A DNA stretch of 64,000 nucleotides from Propionicicella superfundia DSM 22317 (GTDB taxonomy: Bacteria; Actinomycetota; Actinomycetes; Propionibacteriales; Propionibacteriaceae). This document shows, in pieces, positions 26,154 to 34,081 of this stretch. Within the stretch, counting starts at the first letter, position 1; each line of letters opens with the position of its first letter. The stretch lies in contig NZ_KE384022.1 of assembly GCF_000423465.1 (NCBI RefSeq), forward strand, positions 62,001 through 126,000. Direction: 5' to 3'. The position numbers and the translations under genes are program-made. The notes beneath the pieces were generated by a model. That model saw only the letters and a list, made by a program, of their open reading frames with translations. It did not search any database and was not told the DNA's origin.

Positions 26154-26990
26154 TCAGAGTTCCACAAGCAGGTCGGATTCGGCCAGCCGCTTGGCTTTCC
26201 TCTTGTCGAGCGAGCGGCAGACGACCTCGGCGGCGATGTACAGGACGGCCATCGGGACGGCGATCGCGCTCATCGAGAACGGATCGGTCGACGGCGTGAC
26301 CACCGCTCCGAAGACGAAGCAGCCGAAGACCGCATAGGCGCGGAACTTGCCGAGAGAGGCCCCCTTCACCACGCCGGCGAGGTTCAGCCCGACGAGGAAG
26401 ACCGGCAGCAGGAACGCCACGCCGGAGGCCAGCATCAGTTGCAGCAGCATCACGAGGAACGAGTTGATGTCGAGCATGTTGGTGACCTCCACCGAGTCGG
26501 GGGTGAAGGTCAGCATGACGGCGATCCCCTGCGGCAGGATCAGGTATCCGACGACGATCCCGGCGAGGAACAACGGCACCGCCGCACCGATGAACAACAG
26601 CGCTGCCTTCTTCTCGTTCTGCTTCAGGCCCGGCATGACGAACGCCCACACCTGATACAGCCAGAACGGGCTGGACAGGACGATCCCCGCGGCGGCCGTG
26701 ACGCGCATGGCGAGGGCGAAGGGCGCCACGATGCCGATGTTGACGACCGAGGTGGAGATGTCGGGGCGCGACACGCGCAGGGCTTCGACCGCCGTCGACC
26801 ACGGCTGCAGCAGCAACGCGTACAACGGCTGGTAGAAGAAGGCCATGACGATCATGCCGAGGATGATCGAGACGATCGCCGCAACGAGCCGGTATCGCAG
26901 CTCGCGGAGATGATCGCTCAGCGACATGACGCCGTCGGGCGGTACCGGCGGCGGCTTGAGCCACGCGAGGCTGAACCTCTTGCGTGCCAC
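26154..26990 (-). CDS. tatC: twin-arginine translocase subunit TatC
   Basis: Core receptor of the Tat pathway, which exports folded proteins carrying twin-arginine signals. The 278-residue protein has the expected six membrane segments. Family signatures include MSLSDHLRELRYRL (the N-terminal region contacting the twin arginines), SSPFWLYQVWAFVMPGL and FGAVVTPSTDPFS. It lies nine bases downstream of tatA, so the two subunits are co-expressed. No tatB is adjacent; many actinobacteria encode it elsewhere. Confidence 0.96.
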   Translation of the reverse strand: MARKRFSLAWLKPPPVPPDGVMSLSDHLRELRYRLVAAIVSIILGMIVMAFFYQPLYALLLQPWSTAVEALRVSRPDISTSVVNIGIVAPFALAMRVTAAAGIVLSSPFWLYQVWAFVMPGLKQNEKKAALLFIGAAVPLFLAGIVVGYLILPQGIAVMLTFTPDSVEVTNMLDINSFLVMLLQLMLASGVAFLLPVFLVGLNLAGVVKGASLGKFRAYAVFGCFVFGAVVTPSTDPFSMSAIAVPMAVLYIAAEVVCRSLDKRKAKRLAESDLLVEL

Positions 26991-26999
26991 GGAACTCGA

Positions 27000-27245
27000 T
27001 CAGTCGTTCGGCTTCTCGGAGGGCGGCTCGGCCTCGACAGCCTTGGGAGCGGCCTCGGTGCCGGCCTGCTCGGCCTTCTCCTTGGCGTCCTTGGCGCTCA
27101 AGCCCTGGGTCTCCTCCTTGAACTCGCGGATGGCCCTGCCCGCGCCCTTGCCGAGCCCGGCCAGTCGCGCACCCGCGGTGCCGCCGAAGATCAGCAACGC
27201 GACGAGGGCGATGATCACCCACTCCATGCCCCCCGGCAAACCCAT
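27000..27245 (-). CDS. tatA: Sec-independent translocase protein TatA
   Basis: Forms the pore-lining oligomer of the Tat system. The 81-residue protein has a short N-terminus, one membrane helix (about 8-24, WVIIALVALLIFGG), an amphipathic helix (AGLGKGAGRAIREFKEET) and a charged tail. I place the start at the ATG at 27245, preceded by GAGGAGGG; an internal ATG at 27227 is closer to the membrane helix and is an alternative. A phenylalanine-glycine hinge (FGG) is present as in other TatA proteins. Confidence 0.92.
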   Translation of the reverse strand: MGLPGGMEWVIIALVALLIFGGTAGARLAGLGKGAGRAIREFKEETQGLSAKDAKEKAEQAGTEAAPKAVEAEPPSEKPND

Positions 27246-27280
27246 TCTGCGCACCCTCCTCGAAGAAACCCCTGCCAAGT

Positions 27281-27481
27281 CTAACCGTGGTAGGCCTCGG
27301 GCCGTTCCAGCCGGTCGAACTCGATCTGCTCCAGCAGCGTCGACAACTCCTCGGCCTGCACGCCCAGGCGCTGCAGCTCGAACATGAGATCCGATGCCTT
27401 GTGCCACAGCCAGATCCCGTACATGACGAGCATGATCACGCCGGCGACGGCGATGCCTCCGAAGATCAATGCCCACATCAT
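27281..27481 (-). CDS. small single-pass membrane protein of the paf-tat operon
   Basis: Unrecognised 66-residue protein with an N-terminal hydrophobic helix (about residues 2-26) followed by a cytoplasmic amphipathic helix (residues 30-60) with regular Leu and Glu spacing that could be a coiled coil. TAGTGT (27489-27494) ends seven bases before the ATG, so it probably starts a leaderless transcript that continues into tatA 35 bases later. It may therefore be the promoter-proximal gene of a tatA-tatC-kinase-helicase operon. No function is proposed. Confidence 0.65.
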   Translation of the reverse strand: MMWALIFGGIAVAGVIMLVMYGIWLWHKASDLMFELQRLGVQAEELSTLLEQIEFDRLERPEAYHG

Positions 27482-27488
27482 GGGGACG

Positions 27489-27494
27489 ACACTA
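27489..27494 (-). promoter_or_regulatory. -10 box of the small membrane protein-tatAC transcript
   Basis: TAGTGT lies seven bases before the ATG at 27481, indicating a leaderless transcript and an internal promoter between pafC and tatA. Confidence 0.55.
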
Positions 27495-27543
27495 GTCCAT
27501 CCGCCGGACGTTCCGACCGTCCCGGAAGACCCGCCCGGGGGGA

Positions 27544-28485
27544 TCACGATCCGGCGAGGCCGGCCCCGGCGTAGGCGGCGAGGGCGGCCCGCGCGGCCTC
27601 CCGCACGGCCGCCGCCGCATCGTCCTCGACGACCGTCGCGTCGCCGCCCAGTCGCAGCAGGAGCGCATCCAGCCAGCCCTGGTCCAGCACCGACAACTCG
27701 ACACGCAGCCCACCGGGCGTCTCGGCCACGGACCGGACCGGATAGTACTCGGCGACCCAGCGCGCGGGCCGGTCGAGCATCAAGGTGACGGTCGTGCCCC
27801 GCGCCAGCCAGTCGGTGTCGTCGGCGGGTGGTTCGGGATGTGCGCCCACCGGCCGGCCTGTCGGCGTCGCCTCGGCGATCCGGTCGAGCCGGTAGGTACG
27901 CCAGGCTCCGGCATCGTGGCTCCATGCCCGCAGGTACCCGACGCCGTCCCGCGTGTAGAGCTGGGCAGGGTCCACGACGGGCTCGGTCGTGCTCCCCCGC
28001 CGCGCGCCGTCGTACACCAGGCGCACGGCCTGTCCGTTCTCGATCGCCGCGTTCAGAGCATCGCGGACGTCCTCGCGGCCGCTTGCGAGGACGACCTGCA
28101 CGATCTCGTCGGCGGCCGGCGCGGCGCCGCTCAGCTTCGCGATGGCGGCGTCGACCACGGCCGCCTGTTCCCCGGCGGCGAGTTCCCGGACGGTTCGCAG
28201 CGCGACGGACAGGCTGAGCGCCTCGTCGGGGGTGAACCGCATCGGGCGGGCGAGGAACGACGCGTTCGAGAGGTGGATCACGCCCTCGCTGTCGAGGGCG
28301 TCCATGTCGATCTCGGTGAGCAGCCCCGGGCCGGGGCCGACCATCCACAGCACTTCGAGGTCGGACCTCACCTGACGGGCGGTGACGCCGAAGACCCGTG
28401 CGACCTCCGCGACCGCCACGCCTGGGTGCTGCAGCAGATACGGGGTCAGCGCCAGAATGCGGCGCACCTGCTCCTGGGAGGTCAT
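27544..28485 (-). CDS. pafC: WYL-domain regulator PafC
   Basis: In mycobacteria PafB and PafC form a heterodimer that activates the LexA-independent DNA-damage response. The 313-residue protein has an N-terminal winged helix-turn-helix (about residues 5-65, EVARVFGVTARQVRSDLEVL), a middle region and a C-terminal WYL domain (about 150-225, VRLVYDG and DGVGYLRAWSHDAGAWRTYRLDRI). The WYL core is partly substituted (GYLRAW for WYL). The ATG at 28485 overlaps the pafB stop (ATGA). No Pup-proteasome gene is nearby. Confidence 0.9.
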   Translation of the reverse strand: MTSQEQVRRILALTPYLLQHPGVAVAEVARVFGVTARQVRSDLEVLWMVGPGPGLLTEIDMDALDSEGVIHLSNASFLARPMRFTPDEALSLSVALRTVRELAAGEQAAVVDAAIAKLSGAAPAADEIVQVVLASGREDVRDALNAAIENGQAVRLVYDGARRGSTTEPVVDPAQLYTRDGVGYLRAWSHDAGAWRTYRLDRIAEATPTGRPVGAHPEPPADDTDWLARGTTVTLMLDRPARWVAEYYPVRSVAETPGGLRVELSVLDQGWLDALLLRLGGDATVVEDDAAAAVREAARAALAAYAGAGLAGS

Positions 28486-29435
28486 GCCGCCCCCGCGACG
28501 CGCCGCAGCCCCGCCAGCACGGCCTCGCGGAGCGGCGCCGGTTCGAGGACGAGGACGTCGGCGCCGTCCGATCGGAGAATCCCCGCGAACTGTTCGAGAT
28601 CGGCGAAGGGGACGCGGTATGGGTCGTACCCGGCCGGCGCGGCGATGTCGGTGGCACGCGTGCCCTGCCTGCGCACGGCGGGAGCGCGTCCGGGCCGGAT
28701 CGCCAGCACGGCCTCGGCGACGGGCGCATCGGGCGCGAACCGCGCGGTCAGCGCGTCCAGGTCGACATCCTCGGGGACGGTGTACGTGACGGCGGTGATC
28801 GTCACGTCGGAGGAGATCCGCGACAGCCGGAACATCCGGGGCTGGCCTTTGTCGACGTCCCGCCCGACCACGTACCAGGCGCCGTTGCGACTGAGGATGC
28901 GCCACGACTCCACGGTGCGCACTCGGCCGGGGCCCTTGTACGCGAAGCGCACCCGACGGCGCGTCGCCGTGGCGCGCCACAGCGGCAGGAACGCGGGCTC
29001 GTGCGCGGTCATGGTCGGCGCGAGGGCGGCGATGCGGTCCGCGTCGACCTCGACGCCGGCGGCTCGCAGCTTGGCCACCGCGGCCACCGTCGAATCCGCC
29101 ATCGCCGCCTGCTCCCACACGTGGGCCGCGATCGCGAGGATCTGCGCCTCGGCGGCGGTGAACGAGATCGGCGGGAGTTCGAACTCGCTGCGCGCGATGC
29201 GGTAGCCGACCTCGTCGTCGAACAGCGACGAGTTGCTCCCTGTCTGGATCGGCACGCCGAGGGAGCGCAGTTCGTCCTTGTCCCGCTCGAACGCCCGCTC
29301 GAAGGCCTCGTCGGAGAGCCCCGCGTATCCTTCGACGCCCTCGCGGATCCGGTCGCGCCCGACGTACCGGCCTGCGCTGAGCAGATAGAGGGTCAGGTTC
29401 AGGATTCTCTCGGACTTCGCTCTCGCCACGAACAC
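28482..29435 (-). CDS. pafB: WYL-domain regulator PafB
   Basis: Partner of PafC in the DNA-damage activator. The 317-residue protein has an N-terminal helix-turn-helix (residues 8-75; SERILNLTLYLLSAGRYVGR), a central helical region and a WYL domain near 165-215 (VRFAYKG, NGAWYVVGRDVDKGQPRMFRLSRI). In the WYL motif position WYV is present. Start is uncertain between GTG at 29435 and GTG at 29429; AGGGGG lies just upstream. It is divergent from gluQ with 66 bases between. Confidence 0.9.
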   Translation of the reverse strand: MFVARAKSERILNLTLYLLSAGRYVGRDRIREGVEGYAGLSDEAFERAFERDKDELRSLGVPIQTGSNSSLFDDEVGYRIARSEFELPPISFTAAEAQILAIAAHVWEQAAMADSTVAAVAKLRAAGVEVDADRIAALAPTMTAHEPAFLPLWRATATRRRVRFAYKGPGRVRTVESWRILSRNGAWYVVGRDVDKGQPRMFRLSRISSDVTITAVTYTVPEDVDLDALTARFAPDAPVAEAVLAIRPGRAPAVRRQGTRATDIAAPAGYDPYRVPFADLEQFAGILRSDGADVLVLEPAPLREAVLAGLRRVAGAA

Positions 29436-29501
29436 CCCCTGCCCTCGGCGGTGACGTTACCATCACACGAGTCGGTCCACAGGCGCATCGGGGAGGGACA
29501 C

Positions 29502-30419
29502 GTGGCAGGCAGATTCGCGCCCAGCCCGACGTCCGACCTGCACGCGGGCAACCTCCGCACCGCCCTGCTGGCCTGGTTGTTCGCCCGCACGACGAGCCGC
29601 GAATGCGTGCTGCGCGTGGAGGATCTCGACCAGCAGCGGGTCGCGGCGGCGCACGGCGTGGCGAACCGGCAGGTGGCCGACCTCGCCGCCCTCGGGCTGC
29701 GCTTCGACGGGGACGTGTGGTGGCAGTCGTCACGACGCGACGCCTACGGCGCGGCCGTCGCCCGGCTCGGCGGCGACGTGTACGAGTGCTTCTGCACGCG
29801 GCGCGAGATCGCCGAGGCGGCCGGAGCGCCGCACGCCGACGGGCACCGCCCCTATCCCGGGACCTGTGCGACGCTCACCCCCGCCGAGCGCGCGAGGCGC
29901 CGGGCGGCGCGCCCCCCGGCCCTCCGGGTTCGGGCGCGCGGGGTTGTGCAGACGATCCGCGACCTGTACGCGGGCGAGGTCACGGGCACGGTGGACGACT
30001 TCGTCCTCGTCCGCAACGACGGCGTCGCCGCGTACAACCTGGCCGTGGTCGTCGACGACCTCGCGCAGGGTGTGGATCAGGTGGTGCGGGGCGACGACCT
30101 GCTCAGTTCCTCCCCGCGCCAGGCCTGGCTGGCGCTACGGCTCGGCGGGACGCCGCCGGAGTATGCCCACGTCCCGCTCGCGGTCAACACCGAAGGGGTC
30201 CGGCTCGCCAAGCGTGACGGTGCGGTGAGCCTCGCGGATCTGGGCCGGCTGGGTATCGCGCCGGCCGCCGTCCTGTCGTGGATCGCGGAGTCGCTGGGGC
30301 TGGCCGCTCCGGGGGAGTCCGTCACGGTGGAGGTTCTCGCGGAGCGGTTCGACCCCGCCGCACTCCCCCGCTCCCCGTGGGTGGTGCGCCCCCCGCAGCC
30401 CGGCGACGCCGTCGGTTGA
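29502..30419 (+). CDS. gluQ: glutamyl-Q tRNA(Asp) synthetase
   Basis: A truncated relative of glutamyl-tRNA synthetase that attaches glutamate to queuosine in tRNA(Asp). The 305-residue protein keeps the catalytic core only: GRFAPSPTSDLHAGNLRTAL (HIGH-type region), LRVEDLDQQRV, the zinc-binding ECFCTRREI with downstream Y-P-G-T-C, and VRLAKRDGAVSL (KMSKS-like). The anticodon-binding domain is absent, as in the family. The start is GTG at 29502 with GGGGAGGGA upstream. It converges on the FKBP lipoprotein gene, 15 bases away. Confidence 0.93.
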   Translation: MAGRFAPSPTSDLHAGNLRTALLAWLFARTTSRECVLRVEDLDQQRVAAAHGVANRQVADLAALGLRFDGDVWWQSSRRDAYGAAVARLGGDVYECFCTRREIAEAAGAPHADGHRPYPGTCATLTPAERARRRAARPPALRVRARGVVQTIRDLYAGEVTGTVDDFVLVRNDGVAAYNLAVVVDDLAQGVDQVVRGDDLLSSSPRQAWLALRLGGTPPEYAHVPLAVNTEGVRLAKRDGAVSLADLGRLGIAPAAVLSWIAESLGLAAPGESVTVEVLAERFDPAALPRSPWVVRPPQPGDAVG

Positions 30420-30434
30420 GACGCGCCGCGGCGC

Positions 30435-31406
30435 TCAGCCGGCCGCGTACAGGATGTCGATCACGTAGACGAGCGTGTCGCCCGCCTCGACCTTCGGGGC
30501 GCGACGACCGGTCGGGTAGGCGAGCCCGGGCGGGATGACCAGCAGGACGCGCGAACCGACGGTCTGCCCCGGCAGCCCCTGCTGCCACCCGCTGATGAGG
30601 CTGCTGAGCGCGGAGGTCTCACCGGTCGTCCAGTTCTCCTCGACGACTTCCTTGGTCTTCCAGGACACGCCGGTGTACTTCACGAGGACCGTCGAGGACG
30701 ACGTCAGCTTGGCCCCGTCCCCGGTGATGAGCGTCTGTACCTGCAGGGTCGCCGGCGGGTCGGCGTCGGGGATGGTGATGGTGGGCTTCCCGTCGGCGAA
30801 CGTCACGGTCGGCAGGCCCTCCTTCGGGGTGACGGCCGTCCCGGACGCGACCTCGTAGGAGGTGTCGAGGATGTCCACGACGAACAGGATCGTGTCGCCG
30901 GTCTGGATGCTGCCGTCGGACGAGCCGCCGTTCGCGTCGTAGCCGTCCTTGCCGGGGATGCCGATGAGGATCCGGCTGCCGACCTGCTGCCCGAGCAGGC
31001 CCGTCTTGAAGCCGGTGATCACCTGGTCGATCGCGAACTCGGCGGGCGTGCCCCCCGAGAACGACTCGTCGAAGACCGTGCCGTCCCGGCCGTTGACGCC
31101 GTAGTAGTTGATCTTCACGATCCCGTTGGCGGGGACCTTCCGCCCTGTGCCGGCCTTGAGCACCTTCACCATGGTCTCGCCGACGTAGAAGGGCTTCGCG
31201 AAGGTGACCGTCGGCGTCGCGCCGACGTCTCCCTTCACCGTGATGCTGCTCAGGTCCTTCGCTGTGGCCACCGCCGATGCGGTCGGCGTCGTCCCGGCCG
31301 TCGTCCCGGTCGTTCCGGTGGGGCTGGGGCTGGGCGATGCGCAGGCCGCGAGGGACAGCGCGAGCGGGATCAGACCGGCGATCAGGACGGCGCGAGCTTT
31401 CGACAC
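30435..31406 (-). CDS. lipoprotein with two FKBP-type peptidyl-prolyl isomerase domains
   Basis: Exported lipoprotein predicted to catalyse proline isomerisation outside the membrane. The 323-residue protein begins with a signal peptide ending in the lipobox LSLAAC (cysteine about residue 23), then a Ser/Thr/Pro linker. The first FKBP domain spans about residues 95-190 (VKINYYGVNGRDGTVFDESF, GQQVGSRILIGIPGKDGY) and a second, more degenerate, about 235-320 (VLVKYTGVSWKTKEVVEENW, GQTVGSRVLLVIPPGLAY). GTG at 31406 is chosen because it opens the signal peptide and follows TACCCT by seven bases (leaderless). FKBP genes sit next to the paf cluster in several actinobacteria. Confidence 0.92.
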   Translation of the reverse strand: MSKARAVLIAGLIPLALSLAACASPSPSPTGTTGTTAGTTPTASAVATAKDLSSITVKGDVGATPTVTFAKPFYVGETMVKVLKAGTGRKVPANGIVKINYYGVNGRDGTVFDESFSGGTPAEFAIDQVITGFKTGLLGQQVGSRILIGIPGKDGYDANGGSSDGSIQTGDTILFVVDILDTSYEVASGTAVTPKEGLPTVTFADGKPTITIPDADPPATLQVQTLITGDGAKLTSSSTVLVKYTGVSWKTKEVVEENWTTGETSALSSLISGWQQGLPGQTVGSRVLLVIPPGLAYPTGRRAPKVEAGDTLVYVIDILYAAG

Positions 31407-31413
31407 GCGTTCG

Positions 31414-31419
31414 AGGGTA
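31414..31419 (-). promoter_or_regulatory. -10 box of the FKBP lipoprotein gene
   Basis: TACCCT lies seven bases before the GTG at 31406, as in other leaderless transcripts of this window. Confidence 0.55.
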
Positions 31420-31454
31420 CCGGACGCCGCAGGCGAGAATCGCACCGGTGGGGT

Positions 31455-31473
31455 CTGTGGGCACAACCCACAG
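31455..31473. repeat. short inverted repeat between the FKBP and rluB genes
   Basis: CTGTGGG and CCCACAG flank a 5-base loop. It lies 36 bases upstream of the FKBP -10 box and 58 bases after the rluB stop, so it could be an operator or a weak terminator. Confidence 0.35.
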
Positions 31474-31530
31474 GAAGTGGATGCCGCGTGCCCCGGGCCG
31501 GCGGGGGCGTATCCGCCGGGCGGCGGGAGC

Positions 31531-32268
31531 TCACAGGCCCACGAGATCCATGAGGGCGCCGAGCTCTTCCCGGGTGAGCGGGCGCGTCGCGCCTTCCTTG
31601 AGGGTGCCCAGCCGGACGGGGCCGATGGCGATCCGCGACAGGCGTGCGACCGGATGCCCGACCGCGTCGAACATGCGCCGCACGATCCGGTTTCGCCCCT
31701 CGTGCAGGACGACGCGGACGAGCGTCCGGTGCGCGGACTTCTCCACGACGCGCACCTGGTCGGGCCGGACCGGGCCGTCCTCGAGCGTCACGCCCTTCTC
31801 CAGGCGCCGCACGGTCTTGGCCGTCAGCAGCCCCTCCACCTGGGCGAGGTAGGTCTTGGTCACCTCGTACGACGGATGTGCCAGCCGGTGCCCGAACTCG
31901 CCGTCGTTGGTCAGCAGCAGCAGGCCCTCGGTGTCGGCGTCGAGCCGCCCGACATGGAACAGCCTCTCGTGGCGGTGCTTGCCGAGCAGATCGCCGATCG
32001 CACGCCGCCCCTCGGGGTCGGACATGGTCGAGACGACCCCCCGTGGCTTGTTGAGGACCAGGTACAGGTGTCGCTGCGGCGGCGGGACCCGGGAGCCGTC
32101 CACGCGGATGACGTCGGCCATGGGGTCGACGCGCCGCCCCTGCTCGGTGACGAGCTTCCCGTTCACCTCGACCCTGCCCTCGGCGATGAGGATCTCGCTC
32201 GCGCGGCGTGAGGCGATCCCCGCTTCGGCGAGCACCTTCTGCAGCCGGACTCCCGTCGGTTGTTCCAT
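31531..32268 (-). CDS. rluB: ribosomal large subunit pseudouridine synthase
   Basis: Isomerises a uridine of 23S rRNA to pseudouridine. The 245-residue protein has an N-terminal S4 RNA-binding domain (residues 7-55, RLQKVLAEAGIASRRASEIL), then the RsuA/RluB catalytic domain with the nucleophile aspartate in HVGRLDADTEGLLLLTNDG. EGRNRIVRRMFDAVGHPV is a further family signature. ATG at 32268 is the natural start. In M. tuberculosis the equivalent gene directly follows scpB, but here 3.6 kb of other genes lie between them. Confidence 0.94.
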   Translation of the reverse strand: MEQPTGVRLQKVLAEAGIASRRASEILIAEGRVEVNGKLVTEQGRRVDPMADVIRVDGSRVPPPQRHLYLVLNKPRGVVSTMSDPEGRRAIGDLLGKHRHERLFHVGRLDADTEGLLLLTNDGEFGHRLAHPSYEVTKTYLAQVEGLLTAKTVRRLEKGVTLEDGPVRPDQVRVVEKSAHRTLVRVVLHEGRNRIVRRMFDAVGHPVARLSRIAIGPVRLGTLKEGATRPLTREELGALMDLVGL

Positions 32269-32314
32269 GCAGGCATCATCGCACCTCTTCGGACGCGGTC
32301 CTCGGCAGCACGGC

Positions 32315-33946
32315 TCAGCGCGACACGGTGACGGTGTACGTACGCGGCGCGTAGTCGGTGATCGTGTAGCGCCCGCAGTCGATCGTGACGGACGGGCCCG
32401 TGGCGAGCGCGTCCGGGATCGACGGCTTCTCCCCTGTCGTCGTCACGACGAAGCTCACCGGGACGTCGTAGTCGGAGCTGTTGACGAGCCAGGCGTGAGG
32501 ACGGAAGTCGGTTCGCACCTGGACGAGCCGCGAGGGGTCGACCAGGTACGCCTTGATCGGCCGGATCGTCCAGAACGTGCCCGCGCCCGCGCGGCCCGAT
32601 GCGTCCACCCACTCCACGACGCAGTCCACGGAGTCGTCGACCATGGCCGTCCGCGCCGCCGACGCCACAGCGAGCCCGGACGCGGCGAGCACGCCGACGG
32701 CGGTCACCCCCGCCGTCAGAGGAAGCGCCCGGGCGAGCACGCCGTCGATCCGTGCGAGGGCGAGCGCAGCGACGCACGCGGCGACGGGCAGCGTCGCGAA
32801 CAGGATCGGCTGGAGATACCGCGCCGCGAGGTTCACTCCGGTGAGGTTCCACGCGGGCGTGATGACGAGTGTCGCCACGACGGTGGCGCTGAGCGCCAGC
32901 GCCGCGGGCCGGCCGGTCCGCCGACTCCACAGGAGCAGGGCCACGACCGACGCCAGGCATGCCGCGTACAGCGCGACGGCGATCCAGCCCGACGTCCCGG
33001 CAAGCCGTTGCAGCACACGGCCCCCGTAGAAGCGGATCGCGCGCCACGGGGTCGAGTGCAGGTAGGTCTGCGCGGTGCCGCCCGTGAGGCCGGAGAAGGG
33101 CACTCGGCCGAGCAGCCCGGCGGCACAGCCGACGATCAGGCTCGCCGCGATCCCGGCGGCCCGCCGCAGGTGCTCCCGCCCGGCCAGCACGAGCGTTCCG
33201 GCGGCGGCGACGACCGGGGCGACGGACCACAGGGCGTACAGGGGATTCACGAGGACGGCACCGGCCGCCAGCAGGCCGAGGACGACCGCGAGGACGACGA
33301 CGCGGCGCCCCTCGGCGTCCGCGAGGGCCGCCACCAGGGCCAGCGTGACCAGCAGCGCGACGACGGTGGACGCGTAGTACGTCGAGGTGGTGACGAGCGA
33401 CGCGAGTTCGAGGTCGTTGTGGCTCCGGGTTCGATCGAGGCAGACGAAGACCGCGAGCGTCCCGAACCCCAGCAGCGAGCCGGCGACCTGGACAGGGGGC
33501 GACAGGTCGGGCAGGACGATGCGGACGGCGAGGCGCAGGCAGGCCGACACCAGCAGGAGGTTGACGACCGCGACGATGAGGATCGTCGGGTGGATCCCCA
33601 GGCCCAGTGCGCCGACCGCCAGGTAGACCGCCAGTTCGGGGAAGAACAGCACCGGCGAGAAGATCCAGTCCTGAGCCTGCCCGGACTGCAGCGAGCCGGC
33701 GACGAGCGTGGGAAGCACCGAGTCTCCGTCGTAGAACAGCAGCCACGCCCGGTCGCTCTGCGCGAGCATCGCGACCGCCCCGCAGGCGAGCGCCGTGGAA
33801 AGAACGAGCCACGCCACCTCGGCGCGCCAGCCCCGACGGGCGGAGGCGTTCCTGCCCGCCTCGCGATCCCCGCGGCGCGCCGCTCCGCCTCCCCGCTCCC
33901 GCCGGGTTCGGTCGGACGCGAGCGAGGAGGCAGGTGACCCGGTCAC
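32315..33946 (-). CDS. polytopic membrane protein, possible GT-C-type glycosyltransferase
   Basis: Unrecognised 543-residue integral membrane protein with roughly eleven to thirteen hydrophobic segments and a soluble C-terminal part of about 110 residues. After the first membrane helix, the external loop contains FYDGDSVLP, a D-x-D arrangement placed as in GT-C glycosyltransferases, which use lipid-linked sugars. No ArnT or PMT signature was seen, so the enzyme class is tentative. The N-terminal 40 residues are strongly basic. GTG at 33946 follows TAGCTT (33954-33959) by seven bases, deciding the start; the much longer reading upstream is spurious. It is divergent from the di-iron protein gene. 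Confidence 0.72.
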   Translation of the reverse strand: MTGSPASSLASDRTRRERGGGAARRGDREAGRNASARRGWRAEVAWLVLSTALACGAVAMLAQSDRAWLLFYDGDSVLPTLVAGSLQSGQAQDWIFSPVLFFPELAVYLAVGALGLGIHPTILIVAVVNLLLVSACLRLAVRIVLPDLSPPVQVAGSLLGFGTLAVFVCLDRTRSHNDLELASLVTTSTYYASTVVALLVTLALVAALADAEGRRVVVLAVVLGLLAAGAVLVNPLYALWSVAPVVAAAGTLVLAGREHLRRAAGIAASLIVGCAAGLLGRVPFSGLTGGTAQTYLHSTPWRAIRFYGGRVLQRLAGTSGWIAVALYAACLASVVALLLWSRRTGRPAALALSATVVATLVITPAWNLTGVNLAARYLQPILFATLPVAACVAALALARIDGVLARALPLTAGVTAVGVLAASGLAVASAARTAMVDDSVDCVVEWVDASGRAGAGTFWTIRPIKAYLVDPSRLVQVRTDFRPHAWLVNSSDYDVPVSFVVTTTGEKPSIPDALATGPSVTIDCGRYTITDYAPRTYTVTVSR

Positions 33947-33953
33947 GGGCGCG

Positions 33954-33959
33954 AAGCTA
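33954..33959 (-). promoter_or_regulatory. -10 box of the polytopic membrane protein gene
   Basis: TAGCTT lies seven bases before GTG 33946, the same leaderless spacing as elsewhere in the window. Confidence 0.5.
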
Positions 33960-34081
33960 CGCCGCCCCGCTGTGCTCTCGGTGGGGGCCGGCTCGCATCC
34001 GTCCCAGAATCGCCTCGCTGTCATCGGGGTGTGGCACGATGGTCGGCATTCAGCACCCGGTTCCGGAGAAAAGGAGTCGAC

